Both the position numbers and the translations under genes were made by a program. Shown one piece after another: positions 35,231 through 44,485 of a stretch of 64,000 nt of DNA (its first letter is position 1; every line of letters begins with the position of its first letter). Source of the stretch: Pollutimonas nitritireducens (GTDB lineage Bacteria; Pseudomonadota; Gammaproteobacteria; Burkholderiales; Burkholderiaceae_B); NCBI RefSeq assembly GCF_002849615.1, contig NZ_PDNV01000006.1:289468-353467 (forward strand). The letters are read 5' to 3'. The notes below the pieces were generated by a model. It was given only the letters and a program-made list of their open reading frames with translations. It made no database searches and was not told the origin of the DNA.

Positions 35231-35393
35231 GCCAATTATTTACGATCACACCGTATCATTAAACGCCACAACGGCGCATTATAATTATTTATCTGTTGAC
35301 CTTTCGCCGCGACCTCGATTAGATAAGTAATGTTTAACCGTTACATATATACTTACAATCTACACATGACGTATCCATCAATTGAAGAATTCC
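35231..35393. promoter_or_regulatory. AT-rich upstream region of the XRE repressor gene
   Basis: Markedly AT-rich compared with the surroundings. It holds TAGATAAGTAATG at 35320-35332, which recurs as TAGATACGTAATG at 35972-35984 on the far side of the gene. A matching pair of sites around a phage-type repressor suggests auto-regulation. Confidence 0.35.
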
Positions 35394-35756
35394 ATGACGC
35401 CGAGCCCTGTAAACAGCATTGGCGAACGCTTACTTACCGCACGTAAAAAACGCGGACTGTCTCAAGAAGCGCTAGCCAACCTGCTTGACCCTTCCCTGAG
35501 CCAAAGCGCTATTGCCCATATTGAAAATGGCCGCAACGAGTCCTCACGCCATCTCGTTTGGATCGCAGCAGCCCTTCACGTCCGTGCGGAATGGCTTGTT
35601 ACTGGGAAAGGAGAAATGTTCGAGGTCGAATGGCCATGGCCAGAAACTCCCAGGTATACCGTGGTTGAGTTGCCTGCCCCGGTGTTGGAAGATATCGGTG
35701 ACTACATAAAGATGAAGATCGGCCAGCAAGCCAAGAACACCAAAAGCCACGACTAA
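35394..35756 (+). CDS. XRE-family phage-type repressor
   Basis: DNA-binding protein of 120 aa. The helix-turn-helix lies at residues 8-65: IGERLLTARKKRGLSQEALA, LSQSAIAHIENGRNES, then IAAALHVRAEWLVTGKGE, the pattern of lambda-like repressors without the peptidase domain. The C-terminal half is short and unrecognised. ATG 35394 is chosen; TTG 35382 is in frame but has no clear signal. Base composition is lower in GC than the catabolic genes, fitting an imported element. Confidence 0.85.
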   Translation: MTPSPVNSIGERLLTARKKRGLSQEALANLLDPSLSQSAIAHIENGRNESSRHLVWIAAALHVRAEWLVTGKGEMFEVEWPWPETPRYTVVELPAPVLEDIGDYIKMKIGQQAKNTKSHD

Positions 35757-35835
35757 GCATCAAACGGCTAGTCTGCAGGATTACAGCCACCAGCACCGTC
35801 TAAGACACTACATAAAAACAACAGAAATACCCGCG

Positions 35836-35880
35836 GCGCCCTGAATTCCATAGTCCATAGTGGATCAGGGCGCTTCTTTT
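35836..35880 (+). terminator. Rho-independent terminator after the XRE gene
   Basis: Stem GCGCCCTGA (35836-35844) pairs perfectly with TCAGGGCGC (35865-35873), followed by TTCTTTT. It is 80 bp after the XRE stop. Confidence 0.75.
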
Positions 35881-35957
35881 CGTCTCGACTCGATCCATGC
35901 GTTCAGCTTCCATCATGTTTTTACTCCTCTATATGAGCTTTTATTAGTACTTATGTA

Positions 35958-36254
35958 TTGACTCTCCTCAGTAGATACGTAATGATTACAACAAATCTGC
36001 TCTTTAACAACACAATACCGATAAATACCGCGCCCTGCCCGACAACGGGCGGTGCGAGTGCGCGGCTACCCGTGTCGTCAGCATTATGCGGGGCGACAAG
36101 CACCTGGGTAGGAGTAAAGCAGGTGAAAAATCATTTCTCTCTTGGGCCGGTAGCGACTGGCATTAACCCGGGGAAACAGATGACGATCCGTGACAACGGA
36201 CGCCGGTACTGCCAAAGGCAGACCACATTCGATGGATGGCGCATAATCCATTGA
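35958..36254 (+). CDS. Hypothetical protein of the integrase module
   Basis: Open frame of 98 codons ending just inside the next reading frame. The second half (VGVKQVKNHFSLGPVATGIN, RRYCQRQTTFDGWRIIH) looks like real protein and is basic. It recalls small Ash/Icd-like proteins of P4-type satellites, but I cannot confirm that. The start codon is uncertain. It is located between the repressor and the AlpA-like gene, as such proteins often are. Confidence 0.35.
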   Translation: MTLLSRYVMITTNLLFNNTIPINTAPCPTTGGASARLPVSSALCGATSTWVGVKQVKNHFSLGPVATGINPGKQMTIRDNGRRYCQRQTTFDGWRIIH

Positions 36255-36460
36255 TGACAGCGGCAAAGACCGCAGTTTTCAGCATCCCGACGAACCACCT
36301 TAGTGGACCAGCGGCGGGCTCTACCGAAAATGATCCAAGCACCTGGCCCCCATCGCGGCATCTTGGAGAGCTAGTCACGAAGGCGCTGGCTGCGCCTGCT
36401 TTGGAAAGCAGCTTGGGTCATACCATCCAGGGTGCTTCCCAAGGTTTAACGGAGGAAACA

Positions 36461-36712
36461 ATGCAGCAACAGTCCCAGCAACAGCCTTCTGACCACTCAG
36501 CAGGCAGAAACGAAGTCTCGCAGCCGTCCGACCAAGCACTTCTTTACCGAATACATACTGCCGAAGCCAAGCTTGGAGTTTCTAGGTCCACGATCTATCG
36601 ACTCGTGAACGAAGGCCAACTGGTACTAATCAAGATCGGGAAACGATCAAGTGGCATCACTGCTGCAAGTGTTCATGCCCTCATCGAACGCAATATGGCT
36701 CGAGCCTGCTGA
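36461..36712 (+). CDS. AlpA-like helix-turn-helix regulator/excisionase
   Basis: Protein of 83 aa with a MerR/AlpA-type helix-turn-helix: EAKLGVSRSTIYRLVNEGQL followed by IKIGKRSSGITAASVHALIE. AlpA proteins of P4-like satellites and islands activate excision or the integrase promoter. GGAGGAAAC sits 4 bp before ATG 36461, which decides the start over longer in-frame options. It converges on the integrase gene, ending 10 bp from the integrase stop. Confidence 0.8.
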   Translation: MQQQSQQQPSDHSAGRNEVSQPSDQALLYRIHTAEAKLGVSRSTIYRLVNEGQLVLIKIGKRSSGITAASVHALIERNMARAC

Positions 36713-36722
36713 GCCTGTGATC

Positions 36723-38009
36723 CTATGCGCGTTTCATTTGCAGAACCGTGGCAGAGTCAGCCTGCTCATGCAGAAAATCTGCCCAAACCTGCATAACAAC
36801 ACGCCTTTCATCTTCGAACCGGGCCCGGTCGTAGGCAGCTTGAATCACATCTGCTTTGGCATGTGCCAACTGGGCCTCCAATACATCAATATCAATTTTC
36901 AGACGCTCGCGTGCCACTGTGCGCAACATTGCCCTGAAGCCATGGGTCGCATGCTGCCCCTGAAACCCCATGTCGCGGAGCGCTTTGCTCAATGCATCCC
37001 GGTGCAAGTGCGGATTACCCCGCTTTCCAACACCAGGAAAGACATACTCGCCGCCGCCATACTGGCGCATCTCCGTCAACATTTCCATAGACTGCTTCGG
37101 CAAGCTAACCACGTGCTCGATACGAGTTTTCATTTTGTTAGCGGGAATACACCACTCGGCTCGCTCCAAGTCCATTTCAACCCATCGGGCCGACGCCACT
37201 ACGCCTGGCCGGCAAGCGGTATACGCGGCCAACAGCAGGCCTCCACGCACCACCCTGCCCTCGTACCCCAGGACTGTCCGAATAAGCCGTCCAACACCCT
37301 GTATTTTCGTAATGGCCGGAATATGGCTACCTCGGTGTCTGGGCAAGGCGCGCTGAAGTCTCAAGAGCTGGTCGTCACCGCGAATACCCCGCACGATGCA
37401 ATAGTCGATAATGCCGTTCAGGCATTGGCGAGCCTTGATTGCAATAGACGGTGTTGCCGTCGCCAGGCTGACGAGAACGGGCACAACATCCTTACTGGCT
37501 AGTGTTCGCATGTCGGCACTACCCAACAACGGCTGCAGACGTTTTTGAACGATGAAAGTAGATTTACTATAAGTCGCAGGTGCCCAACCTAGTTTTCGAT
37601 CTTCCAACCAAGCATCGGACAGAACGGTAAACGAATGAGATCGGGCGTCTGCTGCGCTGAGTTCAGCCTGCTTTTCCGCCTGCACCCTGTTCTCCCGAGC
37701 CGCCATACTATGCTCTCTCACGCCTTCGGGTTGCTCTCCCATACGAACACGCTGGTGCAAATCCGCAGTCGCCCTGTGTGCCATTGCAATGCCCATTTCC
37801 GGGTACACACCAATGATTCGATTACCCCGCACTCCCGCAGGAGTACGGAATCTGACTACCCATTGCTTCAAGCCAGTTGGCTGTACCACCAGGGACAAAC
37901 CCTGGCCGGAAGACAAAGAATAAGCGGCCTTTCGCGGTTTGGCCTTGCTGATCGCCAATTCTGATAGTTGCTGAGCTAGTTTGGGCATGTCGGGTCTTCG
38001 AGTGGGCAT
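36723..38009 (-). CDS. P4-type tyrosine integrase
   Basis: Integrase of 428 aa with the N-terminal DUF4102 arm-binding domain (LSELAISKAKPRKAAYSLSS, GLSLVVQPTGLKQWVVRFR) and a catalytic domain. The catalytic residues show as Arg in YTACRPGVVASARW, then HATHGFRAMLRTVARERL, and LAHAKADVIQAAYDRARF with the Tyr. In RPGVV the usual RP-E Glu is replaced. Its start faces the 3' end of tRNA-Leu(GAG) 167 bp away, the standard arrangement for P4-type islands. ATG 38009 is taken; ATG 37988 is an alternative. Confidence 0.92.
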   Translation of the reverse strand: MPTRRPDMPKLAQQLSELAISKAKPRKAAYSLSSGQGLSLVVQPTGLKQWVVRFRTPAGVRGNRIIGVYPEMGIAMAHRATADLHQRVRMGEQPEGVREHSMAARENRVQAEKQAELSAADARSHSFTVLSDAWLEDRKLGWAPATYSKSTFIVQKRLQPLLGSADMRTLASKDVVPVLVSLATATPSIAIKARQCLNGIIDYCIVRGIRGDDQLLRLQRALPRHRGSHIPAITKIQGVGRLIRTVLGYEGRVVRGGLLLAAYTACRPGVVASARWVEMDLERAEWCIPANKMKTRIEHVVSLPKQSMEMLTEMRQYGGGEYVFPGVGKRGNPHLHRDALSKALRDMGFQGQHATHGFRAMLRTVARERLKIDIDVLEAQLAHAKADVIQAAYDRARFEDERRVVMQVWADFLHEQADSATVLQMKRA

Positions 38010-38094
38010 GATTTGGGTATGTAGGTTTTAACATACCCAAACGCATACCCAAAGGGTTGGAATTTACCGAAACCCTATGAGACGCTCTGAAAAG

Positions 38095-38131
38095 CAAAAA
38101 ACCCGCAGAACACTAATGTTCGTGCGGGTTT
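38095..38131 (-). terminator. Terminator of tRNA-Leu(GAG)
   Basis: Hairpin ACCCGCA-GAACA (38101-38112), loop CTAA, TGTTC-G-TGCGGGT (38117-38129). On the minus strand it is followed by a T run. It lies 45 bp beyond the tRNA 3' end, on the side where the integrase is. Confidence 0.75.
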
Positions 38132-38175
38132 CGGGTACTTCATCAGTCGTTATGAAACGCTCTGATTTTATGTCT

Positions 38176-38260
38176 TGGTGCCGACGGCGAGACTCGAACT
38201 CGCACAGCTTTCGCCACTACCCCCTCAAGATAGCGTGTCTACCAATTCCACCACGTCGGC
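38176..38260 (-). tRNA. tRNA-Leu (anticodon GAG)
   Basis: Minus-strand 85-nt class II tRNA with encoded CCA. Acceptor GCCGACG pairs with CGTCGGC. The D-arm holds AATTGGTAGACA. The anticodon stem CTATC/GGTAG encloses loop TTGAGGG, giving anticodon GAG. There is a long variable arm, and the T-loop is GTTCGAGTC. It is the probable integration site of the neighbouring P4-type integrase. Confidence 0.95.
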
Positions 38261-38338
38261 CGGTAAAGAGCGGTATTCTAGCACGGATTTCGATTCGCCT
38301 TTTTTGATCTTCGCATACCGCGAAATTCACCACAAATA

Positions 38339-38839
38339 CTAGTTGCTCTTGCTTGATTCGACTGGAGTTGCTGGCTCTTGTGCAGGTGCCGGCTGTGGTG
38401 CCGGAGCGGGTTCTTTTGAAGGCGTGATCTCTGACGCCAGCGTCGGCTGTGCGGGAGCAGGTGCGGCGGGCTTGGACGGCACGGCAGCCGGCGCTGCGGG
38501 CACTGCCGCACCCGGTGCAACAGGAACAGCTGAGCCGCTGGAAGGAACAGGCGACTGGAACCCTTGCATCACGCCGGCGTCAAGTGGCGATTTGCCACCA
38601 GGATGGTGAGCCATATAGGCCAGACCACCCGTCGATACGAAAAAGATGACTGCGGCCCATTTGGTGGCTCGCGACAGAAAATTCGCGGCGCCCGTGGCAC
38701 CGAACAGACTGCCTGCGGAACCGCCACCAAAGGATGAACCCATGTCGGCGCCCTTGCCCTGCTGCAGCAAGACCAGCAAAATAATACTCAACGAAGATAC
38801 GACCTGGATCGCCAGAAGAACAGGTGACAACCATTGCAT
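38339..38839 (-). CDS. secG: Preprotein translocase subunit SecG
   Basis: Inner-membrane subunit of the SecYEG channel, 166 aa. Two transmembrane segments (VLLAIQVVSSLSIILLVLLQ and AAVIFFVSTGGLAYMA) flank the conserved QQGKGADMGSSFGGGSAGSL and FGATGAANFLSRAT. The C-terminal third is a low-complexity Ala/Pro extension, longer than in E. coli (110 aa) but usual in Burkholderiales. It is 17 bp downstream of tpiA on the same strand, with tRNA-Leu following. Confidence 0.95.
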   Translation of the reverse strand: MQWLSPVLLAIQVVSSLSIILLVLLQQGKGADMGSSFGGGSAGSLFGATGAANFLSRATKWAAVIFFVSTGGLAYMAHHPGGKSPLDAGVMQGFQSPVPSSGSAVPVAPGAAVPAAPAAVPSKPAAPAPAQPTLASEITPSKEPAPAPQPAPAQEPATPVESSKSN

Positions 38840-38856
38840 GAAAAAAACTCCGAGGC

Positions 38857-39606
38857 CTATGAGGCCGCTATACGTAAAAATTCTTCTGCCACCAGCGACG
38901 CGCCACCTACGAGGGCGCCGTCGATATCAGACATGGCAAACAAACTGCTGGCATTGGACGCTTTGACGCTGCCGCCATACAAAATTCGAACTTGAGGAAC
39001 ATTCAGTTCGGTCAACTGCGCGCGAATGAAGGCGTGCACGTCCTGCGCTTGCTGCGGCGTGGCTGTAAGGCCAGTACCGATGGCCCAGACTGGCTCATAG
39101 GCAATCACCAGCTTGGCGACCGATTCGGCGCCTAGTGCCAGGACAGGCTGCAATTGGCGGCGGATTACTTCCTGGGTAAGTCCCGCCTCTTGCTCGGCCT
39201 GCGTTTCGCCTACGCACACCACCGGCGTTATACCCGCGCCTAGTGCCGCCGCCGCCTTTTCCGCAACCAGTTGATCAGTTTCGCAGTGAAACGAACGTCG
39301 TTCAGAATGCCCAACCAGCGCCCACTGGCAACCAAAATCAGAGAGCATGCTTGCAGAGACTTCACCTGTATAAGCGCCTTGCTGGTGCTTGCTGATATCT
39401 TGCGAGCCCCAACCAATGCCGCTACCGTGCAGGCAGCCGCTTACCTGTCCCAAATAGGGAAAGGGAGCGCACACGACCATTTCGCAATTATGAGCGACAC
39501 CCACCCCCGCGCACAATCCCGTAAGGAGCGTAGCATTGGTGGGACGAGCGCCGTGCATTTTCCAGTTGCCTATTACAAGGCGCTTACGAATCAGAGCAGT
39601 ATTCAT
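38857..39606 (-). CDS. tpiA: Triosephosphate isomerase
   Basis: Glycolytic enzyme of 249 aa interconverting dihydroxyacetone phosphate and glyceraldehyde 3-phosphate. Landmarks are VIGNWKMHG (catalytic Lys), WALVGHSERRSFH (catalytic His), VIAYEPVWAIGTGLTATPQQ (catalytic Glu and the loop 6 lid), and ILYGGSVKASNA with VGGASL for phosphate binding. It is first of the tpiA-secG-tRNA-Leu group on the minus strand. Confidence 0.97.
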   Translation of the reverse strand: MNTALIRKRLVIGNWKMHGARPTNATLLTGLCAGVGVAHNCEMVVCAPFPYLGQVSGCLHGSGIGWGSQDISKHQQGAYTGEVSASMLSDFGCQWALVGHSERRSFHCETDQLVAEKAAAALGAGITPVVCVGETQAEQEAGLTQEVIRRQLQPVLALGAESVAKLVIAYEPVWAIGTGLTATPQQAQDVHAFIRAQLTELNVPQVRILYGGSVKASNASSLFAMSDIDGALVGGASLVAEEFLRIAAS

Positions 39607-39689
39607 TAAGCCCAGGATGAAAAAATTGAATAACCCAGCATTGTAGCCTGTAAGCCAGAAATCCGCACGTTACGATGACCTGTACCTTA

Positions 39690-40667
39690 CTAAACCGTCA
39701 GGACGATCTTTCCGATCTGCTCTCCGGCTTCCATCATGGCGTGCGCATCGCACGCCTGGGCCAAGGGAAAAGTTGCATGCACGATAGGACGGATCTTGCC
39801 GGCCTCGAGTAAGGGCCAGACATGTTGCTTGAGAGCCCGGGCGATTTCAGCCTTGAATGCCACTGGCCTTGGCCGCAGCGTGGAACCCGTAATGGTCAGA
39901 CGACGACGCAGGACTTGGTTGCAGTCTATCGTTGCTTTGGCACCACCCAGCAATGCAATGATCACAACACGTCCGTCGTCCGCAAGGCAATTTAAATTGC
40001 GGTTGATGTACTCGCCAGCCACCATATCCAGCACGACGTCCACGCCTTTGCCACCAGTGGCTTTCTTGACTTCTTCCACATAGTCCTGAGTACGGTAATT
40101 GATACCCAGCGTGGCGCCAAGGTCTTCGACGGCGCGGACGCGTTCATCGCTCCCCACGGTTGCATAGACCTCATGACCCATGGCCCTGGCCAGCTGGATT
40201 GCAGTCGTACCGATACCGCTGGCGCCACCGTGCACCAGCAAGGACTCGCCGATCGAAAGCCGGCCGCGATCGAAAACATTGCTCCAGACGGTGTAATAGG
40301 TTTCCGGTAAACCGGCCGCCTCGACATCCGACAAGCCCTTGGGCACAGGCAGGCATTGCTGCGCCGGTGCGACGCAGTATTCCGCATAGCCACCGCCGGC
40401 CAGCAAGGCGCACACTTTATCGCCTATGGACAGCCCTCCGGCGGCGGCATCGCCACCCACGATCTCTCCCACGACCTCGAGTCCGGGTAAATCCGAGGCT
40501 CCGGGGGGCGCGGGATAGTTGCCCTTGCGTTGAAAAACATCTGGTCGGTTAATACCCGCGGCCGAGACCTTGATAAGCACTTCGCCCGCTTTCGGCTCGG
40601 GTATGGGACGATCAACCAGCACCAGGACTTCAGGACCACCTGGTTGCGAAATTTCAACTGCCTTCAT
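39690..40667 (-). CDS. NAD(P)H:quinone oxidoreductase (PIG3/zinc-free MDR family)
   Basis: Medium-chain dehydrogenase/reductase of 325 aa without zinc ligands. It starts MKAVEISQPGGPEVL. It has the substrate-domain pattern VSAAGINRPDVFQRKGNYPA with PGLEVVGEI and the NADPH fold LVHGGASGIGTTAIQLA, the PIG3/QorA subgroup signature. GGGAG precedes ATG 40667. It is upstream of tpiA on the same strand, an order I know from Bordetella relatives. It likely reduces quinones one electron at a time. Confidence 0.9.
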   Translation of the reverse strand: MKAVEISQPGGPEVLVLVDRPIPEPKAGEVLIKVSAAGINRPDVFQRKGNYPAPPGASDLPGLEVVGEIVGGDAAAGGLSIGDKVCALLAGGGYAEYCVAPAQQCLPVPKGLSDVEAAGLPETYYTVWSNVFDRGRLSIGESLLVHGGASGIGTTAIQLARAMGHEVYATVGSDERVRAVEDLGATLGINYRTQDYVEEVKKATGGKGVDVVLDMVAGEYINRNLNCLADDGRVVIIALLGGAKATIDCNQVLRRRLTITGSTLRPRPVAFKAEIARALKQHVWPLLEAGKIRPIVHATFPLAQACDAHAMMEAGEQIGKIVLTV

Positions 40668-40710
40668 ACTGACTCCCTTGGATGTTACGCAAAATTCTAT
40701 TATCGCTTGT

Positions 40711-41031
40711 CTAACCAACCTTGGGATCAGGGTCGCCCGTATTGGACGCCCCTTCCTGGATCAGGATGCGACAAACCGAGGCGGCCTTGCGGAATTCCGA
40801 CGCCGCGACGTACTCGGGGTCTTTCAGCCAGGCATAAACTTTGTCCCGATCGGGGAACTCGAGCAGCACCATGCGCTCGGTGAAGGTGTCGCCTTCATAC
40901 GTATCTACTTTATCGCCGCGTGTGAGAAATTTTCCTCCATGCCTCGCTACCAGCGGCGGGGTAAGCTCGGTGTATTGCAGATAAGTTTGCGGATCATGAA
41001 TCACCATCGTTGCTATGACGTATGCAGTCAT
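40711..41031 (-). CDS. DUF1330 family protein
   Basis: Small dimeric alpha-beta barrel protein of 106 aa, function unknown. The family pattern is VIATMVIHDPQTYLQYTELT, GGKFLTRGDKVDTYEGD, ERMVLLEFPDRDKVYAWLKD and PEYVAASEFR. GGGGGAAGT lies just before ATG 41031; upstream in-frame codons are dismissed. It lies 43 bp before the quinone oxidoreductase gene and probably shares its transcript. Confidence 0.9.
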   Translation of the reverse strand: MTAYVIATMVIHDPQTYLQYTELTPPLVARHGGKFLTRGDKVDTYEGDTFTERMVLLEFPDRDKVYAWLKDPEYVAASEFRKAASVCRILIQEGASNTGDPDPKVG

Positions 41032-41267
41032 ACTTCCCCCTTTATTTGCGATTATGTTATGAGAAACCGGCAACCAGAAAAATTGACGCATCCGTAAGAC
41101 GACATCCGGAGCCGCCACGACCATTACATCAGATTAATTCCACAAGTAAAAGATCGCGTAGTCCAAACTCCAAAAATTGCCGCCGACAAGCACCTGGAAA
41201 ACAGCTGTGGTCGCTGTCCTGCGGGCCAAAAATGCGCCAGTCGAGATAAGGTACAATTCAGCGCAAC

Positions 41268-41357
41268 GGAAGGTTGGCAGAGTGGTCGAATGCACCGGTC
41301 TTGAAAACCGGCAGGGGCGCAAGTTCCTCCAGGGTTCGAATCCCTGACCTTCCGCCA
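41268..41357 (+). tRNA. tRNA-Ser (anticodon TGA)
   Basis: 90-nt class II tRNA including CCA. Acceptor GGAAGGT pairs with ACCTTCC. The anticodon arm CCGGT-CTTGAAA-ACCGG gives TGA. A long variable arm (CAGGGGCGCAAGTTCCTCC) and the T-loop GTTCGAATC follow. Confidence 0.96.
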
Positions 41358-41430
41358 CTTCTTCGCGCATCGCTTTTCCAATGCGCAACGAAGCAGGCAT
41401 GATCACCACGACATGCTGATTTGTGTTCTT

Positions 41431-41516
41431 GCACCCATGGCGGAATTGGTAGACGCAAGAGACTTAAAATCTCTCGACCACTGGTCGTGCCGGTTCGATT
41501 CCGGCTGGGTGCACCA
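41431..41516 (+). tRNA. tRNA-Leu (anticodon TAA)
   Basis: 86-nt class II tRNA including CCA. Acceptor GCACCCA pairs with TGGGTGC. The anticodon loop CTTAAAA in the stem GAGA/TCTC gives TAA. The T-arm is CCGGTTCGATTCCGG. It lies 73 bp after tRNA-Ser, probably in the same transcript. Confidence 0.95.
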
Positions 41517-41548
41517 AGAACTCAATTTCCTACGCTTGCCACCGCTGT

Positions 41549-41587
41549 TAAAAAGCCCCCGACACGTTTACAGCAAGCGTCGAGGGC
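41549..41587 (-). terminator. Terminator downstream of pnp
   Basis: On the minus strand GCCCTCGAC (41587-41579) pairs with GTCGGGGGC (41563-41555) with one G-U pair, followed by five T's. It lies about 120 bp past the pnp stop and also faces the end of tRNA-Leu(TAA). Confidence 0.75.
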
Positions 41588-41707
41588 CATTTATGCAGTG
41601 GTTCTTCTTCAGGTGCCAAGACCGCAGGAGCATATGCCCCTTCGGTCTGCGAAACAGCAACGGCTGGAAGCCTCCCGACCTGCGGGAAACTTCCATACCT
41701 GTCCTTG

Positions 41708-43885
41708 CTATTCAGCCTCGGGCGCGGTGACAGGCGCCGGTACGGACACTGCCACGGGAGCCTGTTGCGGGCCGCCCTGGGCTTCAATGCCGCCAATTGC
41801 TTTCATCGACAAACGCAGGCGACCCTTGTCGTCGGCTTCGATGACCTTGATGCGCACCAACTGACCCACCTTGAGGACGTCGTTAATATTGGCAATGCGA
41901 TAGTTGGCGATTTCGGAGATGTGCAGCAAACCATCGCGGCCAGGCAGAACCTGAACAATGGCACCGAAGTCCAGCAAGCGCAGCACCGGGCCTTCGTATT
42001 CCTGGCCCACTTCCACATCGGCTGTCAATTCCCTGATTCGACGCTCGGCTTCACGGGCTTTATCCAGGTCGGCGCTGGAAATCGTGATTGTGCCGTCGTC
42101 ACCGATATCGATCTGAGTTCCAGTTTCCTCGGTCAGTGCGCGGATAGTGGCGCCGCCCTTGCCGATCACGTCGCGAATTTTTTCAGGATTGATCTTCACG
42201 CTGAGCATGCGTGGGGCAAATTCCGAAAGCTCGGTGCGTGAACCGTCAATCGCAGCAGTCATTTCGCCGAGGATATGCAGGCGGCCTTCCTTGGCTTGCG
42301 CCAAAGCGACCTGCATGATTTCCTTGGTGATGCCCTGGATCTTGATATCCATTTGCAGTGCGGTAATGCCCTGGACAGTACCGGCCACCTTGAAATCCAT
42401 GTCGCCAAGGTGATCTTCATCGCCAAGAATGTCGGTAAGCACGGCAAACTTCCCGCCGTCCTTGATAAGGCCCATCGCTACGCCGGCAACGTGATCCTTG
42501 ACGGGCACGCCCGCGTCCATCATCGCAAGGGAACCGCCACACACCGATGCCATGGAAGAGGACCCATTGGACTCGGTGATTTCAGACACGACGCGTATTG
42601 TGTACTGGAAGTCTTGAGGTTCTGGCAGCGATGAGACCAAGGAGCGCTTGGCGAGCCGCCCATGACCGATTTCGCGACGCTTGGGCGAACCGAAACGGCC
42701 TGTTTCGCCGGTGGCGAAAGGCGGGAAGTTGTAATGCAGCATGAAGCGATCGCGCGACTCGCCCATGATCGAATCGATGATTTGTTCGTCTTGACGCGTG
42801 CCCAAGGTGGCAACGACCAGCGCCTGCGTTTCGCCACGGGTGAACAATGCACTACCGTGGGCGCGTGGCAATACGCCCAGACGGATGCTGATCGGGCGGA
42901 CCGTGCGGGTATCGCGGCCATCGATACGCGGCTCGCCATTCAATACCTGGCTGCGCACGATGGTGGATTCGAGATCGAACAGCATGTTCTCCACGACGAC
43001 GTTGTCGGGAGCGGGGTCACCCTTGGCGGCCGCGTGTTCCTGGAGCTTGGCCTTTACGTTGGCATAGACGGTACGCAACTGAGCGGTACGCGCCTGCTTC
43101 TCGCGAATTTGATAGGCGGCTTGCAGGTCTTCCTGGGCTGCCGCGGTCACGGCAGTAACCAGTGCTTCATTTTTTGGAGCAGGTTGCCAGTCCCATTCCG
43201 GTTTGCCGGCTTCGGAAACCAGATCGTGAATGGCATTTATGCAGGCCTGCATCTGCTCGTGACCGAACATGACGCCGCCCAGCATCACTTCTTCAGACAA
43301 TTGCCTGGCTTCCGATTCGACCATCAGGACCGCGGCTTCAGTGCCGGCAACGACCAGATCCATGGAAGAGTCTTTGAGCTGACTGGTGGTGGGGTTGAGT
43401 ACGTACTGTCCGTTGATATAGCCAACGCGGGCGCCACCAATAGGACCATCGAAAGGGATACCAGATATGGCCAGCGCGGCGGATGCACCAATCATGGCTG
43501 CCATATCGGGATCGACTTCAGGATTGACCGACACGGTATGAATGATCACCTGCACTTCATTGTAGAAGCCCTCAGGGAACAAGGGGCGCAACGGGCGGTC
43601 GATCAGGCGGGAAGTAAGGATTTCCTTTTCGGAAGGACGACCTTCGCGCTTGAAGAATCCGCCTGGAATACGGCCTGCGGCGTATGTCTTCTCGACATAG
43701 TCCACCGTCAGCGGGAAAAAATCCTGGCCGGGCTTGGCAGTCTTGGAAGCAACTACAGTGGCCAGGACCACGGTGTCGTCAATCGAAACCAGTACGGAGC
43801 CGGAGGCCTGACGAGCAATCTCGCCAGTTTCGAGGACCACCGTGTGCTGACCGTACTGAAACGACTTGCTCACTTTATTAAACAT
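41708..43885 (-). CDS. pnp: Polynucleotide phosphorylase
   Basis: 3'-5' phosphorolytic exoribonuclease and degradosome component, 725 aa as expected. It has two RNase PH domains (N-terminal [20 protein letters not shown]; second with [20 protein letters not shown] and the phosphate-site region [20 protein letters not shown]), then a KH domain ([20 protein letters not shown]) and an S1 domain ([20 protein letters not shown]). It follows rpsO on the same strand as in most Proteobacteria. The long open frame on the opposite strand is antisense only. Confidence 0.98.
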   Translation of the reverse strand: MFNKVSKSFQYGQHTVVLETGEIARQASGSVLVSIDDTVVLATVVASKTAKPGQDFFPLTVDYVEKTYAAGRIPGGFFKREGRPSEKEILTSRLIDRPLRPLFPEGFYNEVQVIIHTVSVNPEVDPDMAAMIGASAALAISGIPFDGPIGGARVGYINGQYVLNPTTSQLKDSSMDLVVAGTEAAVLMVESEARQLSEEVMLGGVMFGHEQMQACINAIHDLVSEAGKPEWDWQPAPKNEALVTAVTAAAQEDLQAAYQIREKQARTAQLRTVYANVKAKLQEHAAAKGDPAPDNVVVENMLFDLESTIVRSQVLNGEPRIDGRDTRTVRPISIRLGVLPRAHGSALFTRGETQALVVATLGTRQDEQIIDSIMGESRDRFMLHYNFPPFATGETGRFGSPKRREIGHGRLAKRSLVSSLPEPQDFQYTIRVVSEITESNGSSSMASVCGGSLAMMDAGVPVKDHVAGVAMGLIKDGGKFAVLTDILGDEDHLGDMDFKVAGTVQGITALQMDIKIQGITKEIMQVALAQAKEGRLHILGEMTAAIDGSRTELSEFAPRMLSVKINPEKIRDVIGKGGATIRALTEETGTQIDIGDDGTITISSADLDKAREAERRIRELTADVEVGQEYEGPVLRLLDFGAIVQVLPGRDGLLHISEIANYRIANINDVLKVGQLVRIKVIEADDKGRLRLSMKAIGGIEAQGGPQQAPVAVSVPAPVTAPEAE

Positions 43886-43904
43886 TGGGGAATATCCTTA
43901 CAAT

Positions 43905-43950
43905 AGAAAAAACCGTGCACACCACGATTCGTATCGCAATGTGCACGGTT
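43905..43950 (-). terminator. Hairpin between rpsO and pnp
   Basis: AACCGTGCACA (43911-43921) and TGTGCACGGTT (43940-43950) form a perfect 11-bp stem followed on the minus strand by TTTT. It fits the rpsO terminator, and may also be an RNase III processing site, as known for this gene pair in E. coli. Confidence 0.8.
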
Positions 43951-43976
43951 GCATCATGGGGAGCCAGCCCCGAGTA

Positions 43977-44246
43977 TCACTTACGCAGACCGAGCTTTTC
44001 GATAAGCGAACGATACGAATCGGGATTGCGGCCCTTGAGGTAATCTAGCAATTTCCGGCGACGGCTAACCATGCGCAACAGACCACGACGCGAGTGGTGG
44101 TCTTTCATGTGTGCCTTGAAGTGGCCGGTGAGTTCGTTGATGCGCGCAGTAAGCAGCGCGACCTGGACTTCCGGCGAACCGGTATCGCCTTGGGCACGTT
44201 GATATTGTGTGACGATGTCGGATTTTTTGATGTCAGCAACAGACAT
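43977..44246 (-). CDS. rpsO: 30S ribosomal protein S15
   Basis: Primary 16S rRNA-binding protein, 89 aa, the exact family length. It has [40 protein letters not shown] and [20 protein letters not shown], covering the whole conserved fold. It is first of the rpsO-pnp pair. Confidence 0.98.
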   Translation of the reverse strand: MSVADIKKSDIVTQYQRAQGDTGSPEVQVALLTARINELTGHFKAHMKDHHSRRGLLRMVSRRRKLLDYLKGRNPDSYRSLIEKLGLRK

Positions 44247-44485
44247 TATTTAGCCTCTTGAACGAGCGACAGAGCCGAGGTGCTCTGACGTGCAGTGATT
44301 AAAAAAATAACAGTAGTAGCCCGGATGCATTCGTAGCAACAACCCACATGGCAATCCGGGAAGCAAGCATTATAGCGGATTGCAAGCCGACGCGTGGCCG
44401 ACCTCCCCTGCAGTGCGACAGCGGCTTATCAATTAGTCATGGATGGCCGTAAAATAAGCGCAACGAACCCTAGCGGAGTCCCGGC

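Noticed and set aside
36651..37502. 283-codon plus-strand frame
   Set aside because: It lies fully antisense to the integrase gene, which has complete catalytic motifs; the plus-strand protein has no recognisable domain.
42662..43906. 414-codon plus-strand frame
   Set aside because: Antisense to pnp; the frame is open because of codon bias in the high-GC gene.
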